Positions 1-8,461 of a DNA stretch of 64,000 nucleotides are shown here, piece by piece (the first letter of the stretch is position 1; each line of letters starts with the position of its first letter). Made by a program: the position numbers and the translations under genes. The notes under the pieces are model-generated. The model saw only the letters and a program-made list of their open reading frames with translations, did not search any database and was not told where the DNA came from. Source of the DNA: Blastocystis hominis (taxonomy: Eukaryota > Sar > Bigyra > Opalinata > Blastocystidae); NCBI RefSeq assembly GCF_000151665.1, contig NW_013171827.1, forward strand, positions 20,001 to 84,000. Reading direction: 5' to 3'.

Positions 1-2
1 CG

Positions 3-2036
3 GTGAATCACTTCTACACGATCGATTTCACGAAAGCACCAGAGATCAAATCGATCCTCGGATTCGAATCTGACATCTTGGTGAAAGGAGTGGATAACCC
101 GAAGCGCTACTACATGTCGTCCTCGTGCAATCAAGTGGTTGTTACTAACGGCACGGACTCGCACGTGTTGATACTGCCTACTGGATACTACACGTTCAGC
201 GAGTTCATCGAGGCTGTGGGTGCTGAAATGGTGAAAGTGCTACCACTCACATCCATGACGATCGAGGATGACCATGTACGCTTCAATGACCAAAGTGAAT
301 CGTGGTACTTCGATCGATCCAGTGTTGATACGACGATCGATGGTTTTGAATGGACTCCATGGTTCAAACTGTCTCCGTCTGTGCAGAACCTGTGCATCGA
401 GCGACCTATTGAGACTCAATTCGATCCTGCGAATAGTGAAACCCCACCCGATGAGACGAATGATCAAGGACTTGGTGGTCATGCATACCTCGATCCATGC
501 TATGTCGAGTATGACTGGGAATTGCGCACGAATACATCCTTCTTCATACTGAAGCCACAAGTGACGTACACGATGACGAATGATGATGGTTCATTGTTCG
601 ATTCTGGCACATTCTACTTAACGGAAGACACGGAAACACTAATGTCATTGGAAACACTCAGGAACTCGTGCTTATCACAGTTGAATGCGAAGTACCAAGA
701 GGCACGTGATATCACATCATCGCACCAGGAAGCGATTGCATGGACTGGTGGCAAAGCAGGCGATATAGTAACGTGGTCTGCGAAAGCTTACGCACCTGAC
801 CTCGAGTTTGACATGACAGCTGAGAACATGAACGTGCCTATGACGATTAACGCCGATAAGCGAGGTGGATCATTCGGTCCATTGTATTCCAAGGACAGTG
901 TGTACAACGATAGTGTCTGGGTTGATACAACACATCTCGTCCTTGGACTCGAAGGTTACGACAAGACAGTGGATGTAACAATCGCACGAGGATCATACAG
1001 TGCTTTGAAGATCGCGCAGATGGTTGCTAATGGTTTCAATGCAATCGATGGATATCGGATATTTGATCGAGTGGAAAATGGTGGTCTGGTATACATAGGT
1101 CCTCGAAGTAATGATCATCCTGATATGCTAGTCATATCCAATGACAATCCCTATTTGCCATTGACTCCAGGATTGACTCGCAGAATCGATTTCACCTTTC
1201 ATCGCAATTACTACATCAGGATGCCCGAGTTGACAACGCCGTACGAGTTTGCGATGGCGAACATTGATGGACTAACGGCGTCGAACATGCTTAATAGGAG
1301 TGTGATCACGAATCGTGAAATGACTGTGACGTTCATACAGCCTACACGCGTTGGATTCATAGGTTCCCACTCGTTCACGTCGGCTGACTTCGTTGATTGG
1401 GAAGAGTCACAAACGTACAAGGGTGATTCAACGATGCGCTTCCCGTACGGCGTGATGAGTCTCGATGGAGAGAATGTTGAGACTGATATCACGTACACGG
1501 ATGATGCTCAGACATTCACGTGGAGCATACCATCACGACTGACTCAGGCTGACTTGGTATGGCGATTGAACCAATGTTTCAACTCTGCTGCACTAAACAT
1601 ACGATGGATACCCGAGTCAGATGGCTACTACATTCACGCAGACTATGTGTTCTCGTTGAGTGGTAACCTTGGCACGATCATTCCCGCTTCAGGATCGCAA
1701 TCGCATACATGGCGTATCCCTTTCGACGATGGTGTGTACTATGCCAACTATGGCCCAATGGTTGCCGAGTATCCTGTCGATATCACGAACGGTCTATCGA
1801 ACATACAGCTGTATTGCAATATCGTGAAAAGCAAGACGATACCACTGCTTGCGAATGTCCCGATGGACAGCTTGTACAAGAATTACTTCTACAAGAATCG
1901 CATGTTGGTACCATGTTCTGAATTGCTTGATCGCATCGTGTACGAACTTAAGGATGAAAATGGTGACCCGCTATCGTTCATTGGGAACGTGTACCTGCTA
2001 ATCGGATTCACCGTTTCAGGAGGAAATAATAAATGA
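3..2036 (+). CDS. Large virion-type structural protein (5' part outside window)
   Basis: This is a 677-residue open stretch that already runs at the window edge. The matching gene in copy B (35639-38634) is longer, so the true start lies to the left. The protein is beta-rich, without signal peptide or membrane segment, and repeats a module in which a G-Y-Y or G-S-Y turn is followed by an amphipathic helix, for example LPTGYYTFSEFIEAVG and RGSYSALKIAQMVANG. Such repeated modules suggest a capsid-associated or spike protein, but I do not recognise the family with certainty. Its stop codon overlaps the next ATG in an ATGA arrangement, which suggests coupled expression with the 110-residue gene. 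Confidence 0.7.
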   Translation: MNHFYTIDFTKAPEIKSILGFESDILVKGVDNPKRYYMSSSCNQVVVTNGTDSHVLILPTGYYTFSEFIEAVGAEMVKVLPLTSMTIEDDHVRFNDQSESWYFDRSSVDTTIDGFEWTPWFKLSPSVQNLCIERPIETQFDPANSETPPDETNDQGLGGHAYLDPCYVEYDWELRTNTSFFILKPQVTYTMTNDDGSLFDSGTFYLTEDTETLMSLETLRNSCLSQLNAKYQEARDITSSHQEAIAWTGGKAGDIVTWSAKAYAPDLEFDMTAENMNVPMTINADKRGGSFGPLYSKDSVYNDSVWVDTTHLVLGLEGYDKTVDVTIARGSYSALKIAQMVANGFNAIDGYRIFDRVENGGLVYIGPRSNDHPDMLVISNDNPYLPLTPGLTRRIDFTFHRNYYIRMPELTTPYEFAMANIDGLTASNMLNRSVITNREMTVTFIQPTRVGFIGSHSFTSADFVDWEESQTYKGDSTMRFPYGVMSLDGENVETDITYTDDAQTFTWSIPSRLTQADLVWRLNQCFNSAALNIRWIPESDGYYIHADYVFSLSGNLGTIIPASGSQSHTWRIPFDDGVYYANYGPMVAEYPVDITNGLSNIQLYCNIVKSKTIPLLANVPMDSLYKNYFYKNRMLVPCSELLDRIVYELKDENGDPLSFIGNVYLLIGFTVSGGNNK

Positions 2037-2365
2037 ATCTAGTGTTCAACATTGCTCGAACGTACGAACATGAATTCACGAGTAACAATCTCATCAAAAG
2101 CGACATGGTGATCGATCGGATATCGATGAAGGGAGAATCGCCTGGCACCTGCCTTGTCCTTGATCGAGTGAACAACATGCAAGAACGACGACAGTCTCCG
2201 TTGGTTGTATTGAACGAGGTGTACACAGAGAATGCACACATGAACGTCGTGGTACCCAAAAGTCGCAAATGGTCATTCTCGTTGACCGATAAGACCGGTG
2301 CAACGATTGCCCTGCCAATGCCGATCACAGTGTGCATTCACTTCCATGTTCTCCAAAGTAATTAG
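2033..2365 (+). CDS. Small Polinton protein, 110 aa, unknown
   Basis: This 110-residue reading frame starts in the ATGA overlap with the preceding gene and has a near-identical counterpart in copy B (35310-35642, reverse strand). Conservation of length, start and position in both copies supports a real gene. It is mostly beta-strand-like and ends with a run resembling the ends of the neighbouring virion-type proteins, finishing ITVCIHFHVLQSN. No catalytic motif is visible. In copy B its stop overlaps the next gene's start; in copy A a double-hairpin unit separates them. It is probably a minor structural protein, by context only. Confidence 0.65.
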   Translation: MNLVFNIARTYEHEFTSNNLIKSDMVIDRISMKGESPGTCLVLDRVNNMQERRQSPLVVLNEVYTENAHMNVVVPKSRKWSFSLTDKTGATIALPMPITVCIHFHVLQSN

Positions 2366-2405
2366 GGGGCAACTGCGTTGCCCCCGGGGGAGACTACGTC
2401 TCCCC
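2365..2405. repeat. Double-hairpin unit 1 (intergenic)
   Basis: Two abutting hairpins are present: GGGGGCAAC-TGC-GTTGCCCCC and GGGGAGAC-TAC-GTCTCCCC, each with a 3-nt loop. Copy B has an empty site here, where the flanking genes overlap directly; the insertion plus flanks adds about 52 nt to copy A. Confidence 0.85.
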
Positions 2406-2413
2406 ATACATAA

Positions 2414-3112
2414 ATGAGTCATAATCGTGCACTACCGGTGAGTGTGATTAACCACAATACAGTAATTCCGAAGAACAACGAACGATACCATGAAACGTTC
2501 AACACAGTGATCATGCCTCGTGACCTTGTGTACAAGATCACTTCGATTACGTGCAAGATCGATACCACTTCTCTCTGGAACATTCGTGCAATAAATGTCG
2601 TGAAGGTTCAAATGTTGTCAGGGTTTGAAATGGTCTACAACGTCGGTCCTGGCTACTACTCGATTACCGAGTTGTGCCGTGCGATAGCCGATTCCATCCA
2701 GGTAGACGATGTTAACCGAGCATACCTGAACAGTGATGTGGCGACCGCTGTTGACCTTAGTGGTGCACCTGATTACACGAGTATCCTCAAGTTGGATAGT
2801 GTGGTAAGTGCTTCCACGGTTGCCACGGAACCTTACGACATCACGAATGGCATGAGTGTGATCCGAGTGTACAGTAGTATCAATGCTCAAACATTCGGTC
2901 TGAAGAGTCCGTTGATCGATAACCTGATTCATGTATCGATGGGACTGAACAACATGATCACCTGGGACAACCTATCGATCGATGTGATTGAACAATCGAA
3001 CCTGGACTACATTGATTGGGTACTGACGGACGCGAATGACCGTCCGATCTCCTTGAATTCGAATGTGTACATCTCATTCACGATTTCGTGTTATTCGAAA
3101 GATACAAAGTAA
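2414..3112 (+). CDS. Virion-type protein, 232 aa, with G-Y-Y module
   Basis: This 232-residue frame has a 234-residue counterpart in copy B (34609-35313). It contains the same module seen in the large upstream protein: a G-Y-Y turn followed by a helix (GPGYYSITELCRAIADSI near residues 82-99). It ends with a beta segment NVYISFTISC that resembles the end of the upstream protein (NVYLLIGFTV). The shared architecture suggests paralogous structural subunits arranged in one cluster. No membrane segment or enzyme motif is seen. It could be a minor capsid or vertex protein; this is inference from repeat sharing and neighbourhood. Confidence 0.65.
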   Translation: MSHNRALPVSVINHNTVIPKNNERYHETFNTVIMPRDLVYKITSITCKIDTTSLWNIRAINVVKVQMLSGFEMVYNVGPGYYSITELCRAIADSIQVDDVNRAYLNSDVATAVDLSGAPDYTSILKLDSVVSASTVATEPYDITNGMSVIRVYSSINAQTFGLKSPLIDNLIHVSMGLNNMITWDNLSIDVIEQSNLDYIDWVLTDANDRPISLNSNVYISFTISCYSKDTK

Positions 3113-3116
3113 AGAA

Positions 3117-3186
3117 GGGGAGACGGCAAAGAGGGAGGAAGCTTCGCTTCCTCCCGAGGCGACTTTGTCGCCTCCAAAGTCGCCCC
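3117..3186. repeat. Nested double-hairpin unit 2 (intergenic)
   Basis: An inner pair, 3133-3155 (GGGAGGAAGC-TTC-GCTTCCTCCC) and 3156-3174 (GAGGCGAC-TTT-GTCGCCTC), lies inside an imperfect outer hairpin whose arms are GGGGAGAC at 3117 and GTCGCCCC ending at 3186. CAAAG occurs on both sides of the inner pair, consistent with a 5-bp target duplication. Copy B has no hairpin here. Confidence 0.75.
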
Positions 3187-3207
3187 ACATTGTTCCTCCC
3201 ATAGTAA

Positions 3208-5655
3208 ATGGATGAATACGTTGCTACAATTCCAATCATTCGATTCAAACCACACAAAGTGAAGTCGAGAAACATGATGGACAAGATGTTGAATCGATAT
3301 TTCGATAAAGTCGTTGAAAGTGAATTCAATCAACAGCGAATGAGGAGCGAACAATGGCGACAGAAGCGAACCTTGTTTGATTCGTACATGAATCTCTCAC
3401 CCGCTGAACGTCGTCGTGTATCCGTCTCTGACATGCGTGGATATCAAATGCAACGAATTGACGATGAGAACGTACTGTTGTACTCATTCGAGGACAATGT
3501 GGTCTACAATGCTAAAATTGGCAATAAGTTCAACAAGATCGTTGTCCAGTCTGTGAATCACAAGTTGTCTGACATGGAGAAACGAGCTATCTTTGATAAT
3601 CCATTTGGATATGAGCCAGTATCACCCTATCGTATCCGCTACCAGAGAACACAGGTTGGCGATGCACAAATCGTGAATTTGCCTGGTGATCTTGGAGCCA
3701 GCATCAACGAAATGAAGAATGCTGCTGATGCCATAACGGTTGCAGCTCAACAGATGGGAGATAGTATCAACACAGTTACTCAACAGAATGCAGCGATTAT
3801 CAATGATTTTGCTGGCTTGCGAGACGATGTGACAGAACAAGGTGATCCAAATCGAGATGTCCTGCTGTGGAATGACGATAATACTACGGCATATAAAAGA
3901 GGTGTGACACACACTACGAAACGAGGTAGTACGAAATATAGAGATTTGGTAGCTGAAGGTCGCGTTGAACGTGATCGGTGGTTGATCAAACCTGAACAAC
4001 AACCTCTGAATGTGACGAATCAGATCGTACAACAGATGGATGTGACGTCCATTATCAACAAGTTGGATGAAGTGATTGAAGTGATGAACAGCTTTGATAT
4101 CCAGGTGAACCTTGGCAATATTTATAATGCAATAGCTTATGTAGCACAACGAATCAATTTCCTGGAAGAAGATAAGGACAAGGGTTATCCTAAGATGTTA
4201 GAATTGTTGGAAGGTGTACAAACAAAATTGACAAATACGAACGATGGAATCAAGTCGTTGAGTGATAAGTATGCTAAAGTGGTAGAAAGCATTGCTACAG
4301 GAGATGAAAAGTTGTCGAAGGAAATTGGTGACTTGGTAAATCAACAGAAGGCTGTGATTGAAAATAGTAATCAGTATTTGCAACAAGTCGAAACTCGTCT
4401 ACAAGGAATTGAAAACAAACCCGATCCTCCTGCAATTGCTGATATCAAAGCATTGATTCCAACCCAAAGTGAAATGCGAATCGATGATTTGATGAAGTTT
4501 ATGAAGGATCAGTACGATGATTTCTTGAAACAATGGCTAGAGCGAAACAGCTTCATTCAGAAATTCGTATCTGGTGAGTTGGCAAAAGCATATGACGAAA
4601 TCAACAAACGGTTGGTTGAATCATTCAATCGTTTCGCACCTATGTTTAGAAATATTTCTAATAGAATAGCGCTTATGAATATGAAACTGGTAACTCTTGG
4701 TAAAGTTGTTAAAGAAGAGGGAAAGACAACTAGGCAGCAATTATTGGATGACACGAATGCTATGGGTAAAACTACTGACCTGATAACAAATGGATTCAAT
4801 TCCATGAGTAGCCAACTTGCTGATAATCAGACTAAAACTACTGACCTGTTGACAGAAGGTATTAATGCAGTTGGTAAACAACTCACTGACAATCAGACTC
4901 AAACGGCTAACATGTTGACAAATGGATTCAATTCCATGAGTAGCCAACTCACTGATAATCAGACTCAAACTAACAACCTGTTGACAAATGTTGGTAATGC
5001 AGTTGTTGATGGACATGCTCAAACTGGTCAGCTGCTTACTACAATGAGTAATCAATTTGCTGATACTCAGCTGTCCCGGGAACAATTATATCAACAATTG
5101 TATCAGCAGAATGTGAGAGGAATCCAGAACTTAATGGATGCCATTTGGCAATCATATGAATATTTCCGGAATCAGCCACAAATTCAACCTGTGATTGTAC
5201 TGAACGACCGTCAACCTGAAAGTGTAAATGCTAGTTTCACACCTCAGGCAATTGATCAAGTGAATCGAGCTGCAGCCTTGATTGACGCGTATGAAAGTAA
5301 AGATTCTAATGACACCAAGGAAAGTTGGGAAAGCGATGATACTCGCGAAGATTTCATTGCTTTCTCAAGTTTGCTTGCTCGCAATTTCAACAATCCTGTT
5401 TTCTCTCAATTCGCAAATGACCTTGGATTCTCACGTCTCTTCAGGGCTTATCGTGATCGAAATGAAGACTCCGAACTGATGAGTTTCTTCATACGAGTAG
5501 CTAATAGTAAGGACCTAACTCCTGATTATTTGAACCATATGAAAAACAAGATCAAACGGTTTGCTGTCAATGTGGATCAACAATTCGAGCAATATCTGCA
5601 AAATACGTACAACACGATCAAGGACATGTTCATTACACAGGGTTTCAATGGCTAA
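3208..5655 (+). CDS. Coiled-coil virion-type protein, 815 aa
   Basis: This is an 815-residue soluble protein rich in Gln, Asn, Asp and Thr. The centre (about residues 270-640) is helical and carries repeated blocks built on TTDLLTEG/NAVGKQLTDNQTQT-type units of about 20-22 residues, as in trimeric fibres or tape-measure-like proteins. The N-terminal 220 residues are globular and basic; the C-terminal 160 residues are helical. A broken homologue occupies 32224-34616 in copy B. It follows the two G-Y-Y module proteins and precedes the GG-motif protein, within a virion-gene run. A TTTCACTTTG motif lies 21 nt after the stop. The exact role (spike, fibre or scaffold) is not known. Confidence 0.7.
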   Translation: MDEYVATIPIIRFKPHKVKSRNMMDKMLNRYFDKVVESEFNQQRMRSEQWRQKRTLFDSYMNLSPAERRRVSVSDMRGYQMQRIDDENVLLYSFEDNVVYNAKIGNKFNKIVVQSVNHKLSDMEKRAIFDNPFGYEPVSPYRIRYQRTQVGDAQIVNLPGDLGASINEMKNAADAITVAAQQMGDSINTVTQQNAAIINDFAGLRDDVTEQGDPNRDVLLWNDDNTTAYKRGVTHTTKRGSTKYRDLVAEGRVERDRWLIKPEQQPLNVTNQIVQQMDVTSIINKLDEVIEVMNSFDIQVNLGNIYNAIAYVAQRINFLEEDKDKGYPKMLELLEGVQTKLTNTNDGIKSLSDKYAKVVESIATGDEKLSKEIGDLVNQQKAVIENSNQYLQQVETRLQGIENKPDPPAIADIKALIPTQSEMRIDDLMKFMKDQYDDFLKQWLERNSFIQKFVSGELAKAYDEINKRLVESFNRFAPMFRNISNRIALMNMKLVTLGKVVKEEGKTTRQQLLDDTNAMGKTTDLITNGFNSMSSQLADNQTKTTDLLTEGINAVGKQLTDNQTQTANMLTNGFNSMSSQLTDNQTQTNNLLTNVGNAVVDGHAQTGQLLTTMSNQFADTQLSREQLYQQLYQQNVRGIQNLMDAIWQSYEYFRNQPQIQPVIVLNDRQPESVNASFTPQAIDQVNRAAALIDAYESKDSNDTKESWESDDTREDFIAFSSLLARNFNNPVFSQFANDLGFSRLFRAYRDRNEDSELMSFFIRVANSKDLTPDYLNHMKNKIKRFAVNVDQQFEQYLQNTYNTIKDMFITQGFNG

Positions 5656-5675
5656 ATGAAGACGGACAATTCGCT

Positions 5676-5685
5676 TTTCACTTTG
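5676..5685 (+). terminator. Candidate element-specific 3'-end motif TTTCACTTTG
   Basis: TTTCACTTTG occurs 21 nt after the stop of the 815-residue gene, on its sense strand. The same motif recurs downstream of other element genes in both copies. Function as a 3'-end signal is inferred from position only. Confidence 0.4.
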
Positions 5686-5692
5686 ACTTCAT

Positions 5693-5760
5693 GGAGCAGC
5701 GAAGCTGCTCCGGGGAAATCTACGATTTCCCCCATACATAGGGGCGTTGTACATCGCCCC
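5693..5760. repeat. Hairpin cluster 3 (intergenic)
   Basis: A double hairpin is formed by 5693-5711 (GGAGCAGC-GAA-GCTGCTCC) and 5712-5732 (GGGGAAATC-TAC-GATTTCCCC). After the spacer CATACATA follows 5741-5760, an imperfect hairpin with GGGGCG and CGCCCC ends. The corresponding gap in copy B has no hairpins. Confidence 0.8.
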
Positions 5761-5828
5761 GGGAGGAAACTTGGGAAGCCTTCGGCTTCCCAGGAGAGGC
5801 TACGCCTCTCCCTGCTTCGTTTCCTCCC
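5761..5828. repeat. Nested double-hairpin unit 4 (intergenic)
   Basis: The outer hairpin arms GGGAGGAAAC (5761-5770) and GTTTCCTCCC (5819-5828) are split by an inner double hairpin, 5773-5791 (GGGAAGCC..GGCTTCCC) and 5793-5811 (GGAGAGGC..GCCTCTCC). CTT occurs at both edges of the insertion; removing one copy with the insert leaves a perfect 10-bp stem with a 3-nt loop. Confidence 0.8.
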
Positions 5829-5836
5829 TACAATAA

Positions 5837-6862
5837 ATGGCAATTCCATTCACTGTTGATATATCTGCTTTCTATGGCGAACCCGATTTCCGAGAACAGG
5901 ATAGTGGAACGATTGTGGACCGACGCAAGACATTGAATCTTCACAAGGAACTCGAAGCACCAGTAAACAACACACCAAAGAGAGCCAAGAAACGATCAAC
6001 GAAGCGAGCTCCAGCGAAAAGTGCTGGTGCCATTGGCTTCAATGGGGCGACCGTTGGTCGCCCGGGAGGCAACGCTGTTGCCTCCCCCAAGGACACCGGT
6101 GGAGCCATTGGCTTCAAGGAAGGTGGCGCATGTAAACCCGGAGGAGCACTGGCATTCAATGAAGCGCAATTGATGAACGAGCTGACCGGACTTAAGAAGG
6201 GCGGAGCACTTGGTACTCTTGCTGCCACGATCATCCCAGCGCTCATTCAGATGGCTCCACAGATCATCTCAAGCCTCAAAGAGCTAGTGAAGGGTAAGGA
6301 GGGTGGCGCGCTGAAATTCGGAGGAGCTTCTGCTGTGTTCCTCAATGGAATCAACCCTAGCGATTACGACGACGTGTTGAAGACCATGAAAGCCATTGAA
6401 CGACAAAGTAAAAACATTGAAGTCCGAGGTGGAGCCTTGTATGCTGGTTCAAGTCGTGTTGGCACGTTCTTCAAGAATGCTTGGAACAAGATCAAAGGTT
6501 GGTACGACAACAATGCCGAGAAGTTGAAACCCATCACCGATATTCTGGTCAATGCTGGCACGAATGCTGCGAACAACGCGATCAACAAGGGTGTGAACTA
6601 TGTGAGCAACAAGACAGGATCGGACACCGTGAAGCAGCTCGCGAATGTGATAGGTGACATGACAAAGGATGGCATCGCAGACGTCGCAAACCAGATTCAG
6701 GGAAAGGAAAGCAAAGCTGGCACTGGGTACGACATTTCGGACCTTTCGGACGAGGTGAACGCAATGGCAGTCCCGGCGAAAAAAAAGAATCGCATCCTCA
6801 CAGCCCTTCCACAGAACGAGAACAAGATAGAGAAGTCAGTGATCCGAAGGAGAGTGTACTAA
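5837..6862 (+). CDS. GG-motif virion core/pVI-like protein, 341 aa
   Basis: This 341-residue basic protein starts with an acidic N-terminus and a KRAKKRSTKRAP basic stretch, then has a series of G-G-A motifs (about residues 90-170). Around residues 125-150 lies a hydrophobic amphipathic segment (AATIIPALIQMAPQIISSLKEL), followed by an Ala/Asn-rich helical C-terminus and a final basic tail. In adenoviruses the maturation protease cleaves after G-G or G-X-G in pVI, pVII and pX; the similar layout next to an adenain-like protease suggests a precursor core or membrane-lytic protein. A double hairpin lies in frame at 6045-6086. The copy B version (31154-32182) has different sequence there and is broken. 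Function is inferred, not shown. Confidence 0.65.
   Translation: MAIPFTVDISAFYGEPDFREQDSGTIVDRRKTLNLHKELEAPVNNTPKRAKKRSTKRAPAKSAGAIGFNGATVGRPGGNAVASPKDTGGAIGFKEGGACKPGGALAFNEAQLMNELTGLKKGGALGTLAATIIPALIQMAPQIISSLKELVKGKEGGALKFGGASAVFLNGINPSDYDDVLKTMKAIERQSKNIEVRGGALYAGSSRVGTFFKNAWNKIKGWYDNNAEKLKPITDILVNAGTNAANNAINKGVNYVSNKTGSDTVKQLANVIGDMTKDGIADVANQIQGKESKAGTGYDISDLSDEVNAMAVPAKKKNRILTALPQNENKIEKSVIRRRVY
6045..6086. repeat. Double-hairpin unit 5, in frame in coding sequence
   Basis: Two abutting hairpins, 6045-6063 (GGGCGACC-GTT-GGTCGCCC) and 6064-6086 (GGGAGGCAAC-GCT-GTTGCCTCCC), total 42 nt, exactly 14 codons, inside the GG-motif protein gene. Confidence 0.8.
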
Positions 6863-6902
6863 GCGGGAGCCTGCGGCTCCCGCGCGGAAGCAAAGCTTCC
6901 GC
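6863..6902. repeat. Double-hairpin unit 6 (immediately after a stop codon)
   Basis: Hairpins 6863-6883 (GCGGGAGCC-TGC-GGCTCCCGC) and 6884-6902 (GCGGAAGC-AAA-GCTTCCGC) directly follow the TAA of the GG-motif gene and lie before the protease gene. Confidence 0.85.
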
Positions 6903-6930
6903 CGTATTGAGTCTCTACAAGCACGGCTAC

Positions 6931-7365
6931 ATGAATGTGGATGCTGAACCAATGACTTTCGATGAAGTTCGAAAACTGGCCAAGCAACTCGAGATACCCG
7001 ACTTCGATGTGATGGAATTGGACAAGTACAAGTCCTTGGCAAAGAAGTACAAAGAACCAGCGAATTGCATCATCTGGATACCCTTTGAAGACGGTGGTAA
7101 GAGGGAGGAACTGCGTTCCTCCCGGGGGCACAAAGTGCCCCCTCGCTTCGGCCACTTCGTTTCTTGCTTCCGTGAACCCGATGGCACACTGAACTACCAG
7201 GACAGCTTTGGCGAGATGAATGACTTCCCGTTGACAGGTACGAACCGTGTATTCCGTGTGAACAAAGTGAAATACCAGTCGATCTTTGCCAACAACTGTG
7301 GCTACCTGGCACTCCTTCACTTGTACACGCACGACGCTGTTGACCCAGCTATCCAGAGGGTGTAA
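6931..7365 (+). CDS. Adenain/Ulp1-like cysteine protease
   Basis: The product is about 144 residues from the first ATG at 6931 (the frame is open a little upstream without an ATG). The catalytic order of the adenovirus-type C48/C5 fold is visible: His in FGHFVSCF, Asp in YQDSFG and Cys in NNCGYLALLHLY. In Polintons and adenoviruses this enzyme matures capsid proteins, which fits its place next to the GG-motif precursor. The gene carries a double hairpin in frame at 7103-7142, between the strand before the catalytic His and the His itself. The copy B gene (30743-31143) has an empty site there, making it 15 residues shorter in that loop; that copy is broken. Confidence 0.85.
   Translation: MNVDAEPMTFDEVRKLAKQLEIPDFDVMELDKYKSLAKKYKEPANCIIWIPFEDGGKREELRSSRGHKVPPRFGHFVSCFREPDGTLNYQDSFGEMNDFPLTGTNRVFRVNKVKYQSIFANNCGYLALLHLYTHDAVDPAIQRV
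7103..7142. repeat. Double-hairpin unit 7, in frame in the protease gene
   Basis: Hairpins 7103-7123 (GGGAGGAAC-TGC-GTTCCTCCC) and 7124-7142 (GGGGGCAC-AAA-GTGCCCCC) are inserted in the protease reading frame. The copy B gene has only a few unrelated bases at the same point, so the unit plus flanks accounts for a 45-nt length difference. Confidence 0.9.
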
Positions 7366-7414
7366 GGGATAACTATTGTACTTAAAAGAGTTCAATACAT
7401 AAATACAAATAGAA

Positions 7415-8419
7415 ATGAAATTCGAAGAGATTGACTTCTACGACTACAAGATTCGTATGTGCCTTGATAATGGTATTCGAATGTACCTTGTCTCTGATTT
7501 GTTGAGACAATACAACGAGAAGCACGGTACAAACAAGCTATTCAAGAATTACCTACAAAACAAGCAAACCCAAGAACTGATCGAACACATGGCAAAAAGC
7601 GTAGGCTGGAATTCCAGCCTACGGTCTGAAGGTGGTCAAGAGGGGCAATCTACGGTAGGCCCGAATTCCAGCCTACCGTCAAACGAGGGTCTAGAGGGGC
7701 AATCTACGGTAGGCCCGAATTCGGGCCTACTGTCAAACGAGGGTCTAGAGGGGCAATCTACGGTAGGCTGGAATTCCAGCCTACCGTCAAATGGTACCCA
7801 AAACGGCAAGTTTGATATTTGCGACGTGATTCAGTATGTTACAACCCCTGAATTCAATGGTACAAACAAGGGTTACATAGTATGCGAGGAGTTGCTTCAC
7901 GCATGCCTTATGTGGGCCGATCCTGCATTTGCCTGCGATGTGCTTAGATTCCTAACACGTCTTCGACAGGAGGACAATGACTACCTTCGAAAGGCAAATG
8001 AAGAGCTGAAGCAGGAAAACAAGGAACTCAAGAATCGCCGTGTGCCAAATAAAGTAGGTCAACAATGGTACTTTTTCATAACGTACATTATCGTTGAAAA
8101 TGATGATAATGTGCACATCTATTCACAACATGTTAAATCAGATAAATGGAAGAGTACATGTTCCAAAATGGATAGAGAGGGACGTGTATGTGTGTATAGA
8201 GTGAAAGACATACCGAATGGTTTCACGTTCAAAGACGAGATCGATAAAATCCTTTTAGACTTGTGTAAGAAGTATGGTGGGAAAAAGGTACGTAAGACTC
8301 ATTATACGATTCCAATGGATGTATGGGAAAAAGAGAGATTTGACATTATTCCAGAAATAGAGAAAGAAGCAAAGCAGGCTCGTGTTGGCCTTGGTTGGCG
8401 AAGTGACTTGGATGGTTAA
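7415..8419 (+). CDS. KilA-N/Bro-like DNA-binding domain protein, 334 aa
   Basis: This 334-residue protein has two separated halves of a KilA-N-type region: an N-terminal part (residues 1-60, MKFEEIDFYDYKIRMCLDN...) and a segment around residues 140-185 with GYIVCEELLHACLMWADPAF, typical of viral KilA-N proteins. A coiled coil follows (about 188-210), then a C-terminal domain with YFFITYIIVE and repeated aromatic residues resembling the C-terminal domains of large DNA virus Bro/MSV199-type proteins. Between the halves is an in-frame array of palindromes (7601-7786). Copy B has no trace of this gene between its protease and ATPase genes, so it is an extra, probably captured, gene in A. A TTTCACTTTGG motif lies 28 nt after the stop. 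Confidence 0.6.
   Translation: MKFEEIDFYDYKIRMCLDNGIRMYLVSDLLRQYNEKHGTNKLFKNYLQNKQTQELIEHMAKSVGWNSSLRSEGGQEGQSTVGPNSSLPSNEGLEGQSTVGPNSGLLSNEGLEGQSTVGWNSSLPSNGTQNGKFDICDVIQYVTTPEFNGTNKGYIVCEELLHACLMWADPAFACDVLRFLTRLRQEDNDYLRKANEELKQENKELKNRRVPNKVGQQWYFFITYIIVENDDNVHIYSQHVKSDKWKSTCSKMDREGRVCVYRVKDIPNGFTFKDEIDKILLDLCKKYGGKKVRKTHYTIPMDVWEKERFDIIPEIEKEAKQARVGLGWRSDLDG
7601..7786. repeat. In-frame array of four palindromes on a 54-bp unit
   Basis: Four palindromes share a GAATTC or GAATTCC centre: 7601-7622 (GTAGGCTGG..), 7652-7679, 7709-7730 (GTAGGCCCG..) and 7761-7786. They are joined by a repeated spacer containing GGTCTAGAGGGGCAATCTAC. The repeat unit is about 54 bp and is read as 18-residue repeats (SNEGLEGQST core) inside the KilA-N gene. 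These palindromes have no 3-nt loop and so differ from the double-hairpin units. Confidence 0.85.
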
Positions 8420-8447
8420 CCCAAAGTAAAAAAAAGACGTCATCCTA

Positions 8448-8458
8448 TTTCACTTTGG
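8448..8458 (+). terminator. Candidate element-specific 3'-end motif TTTCACTTTGG
   Basis: This motif lies 28 nt after the KilA-N gene stop on its sense strand, in the 42-bp gap between convergent genes. Confidence 0.45.
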
Positions 8459-8461
8459 GCA

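Noticed and set aside
7601-7786. CRISPR-like array
   Set aside because: Repeats are palindromic, in frame within a KilA-N gene, and the spacers are themselves repeats; no cas genes; eukaryotic context.
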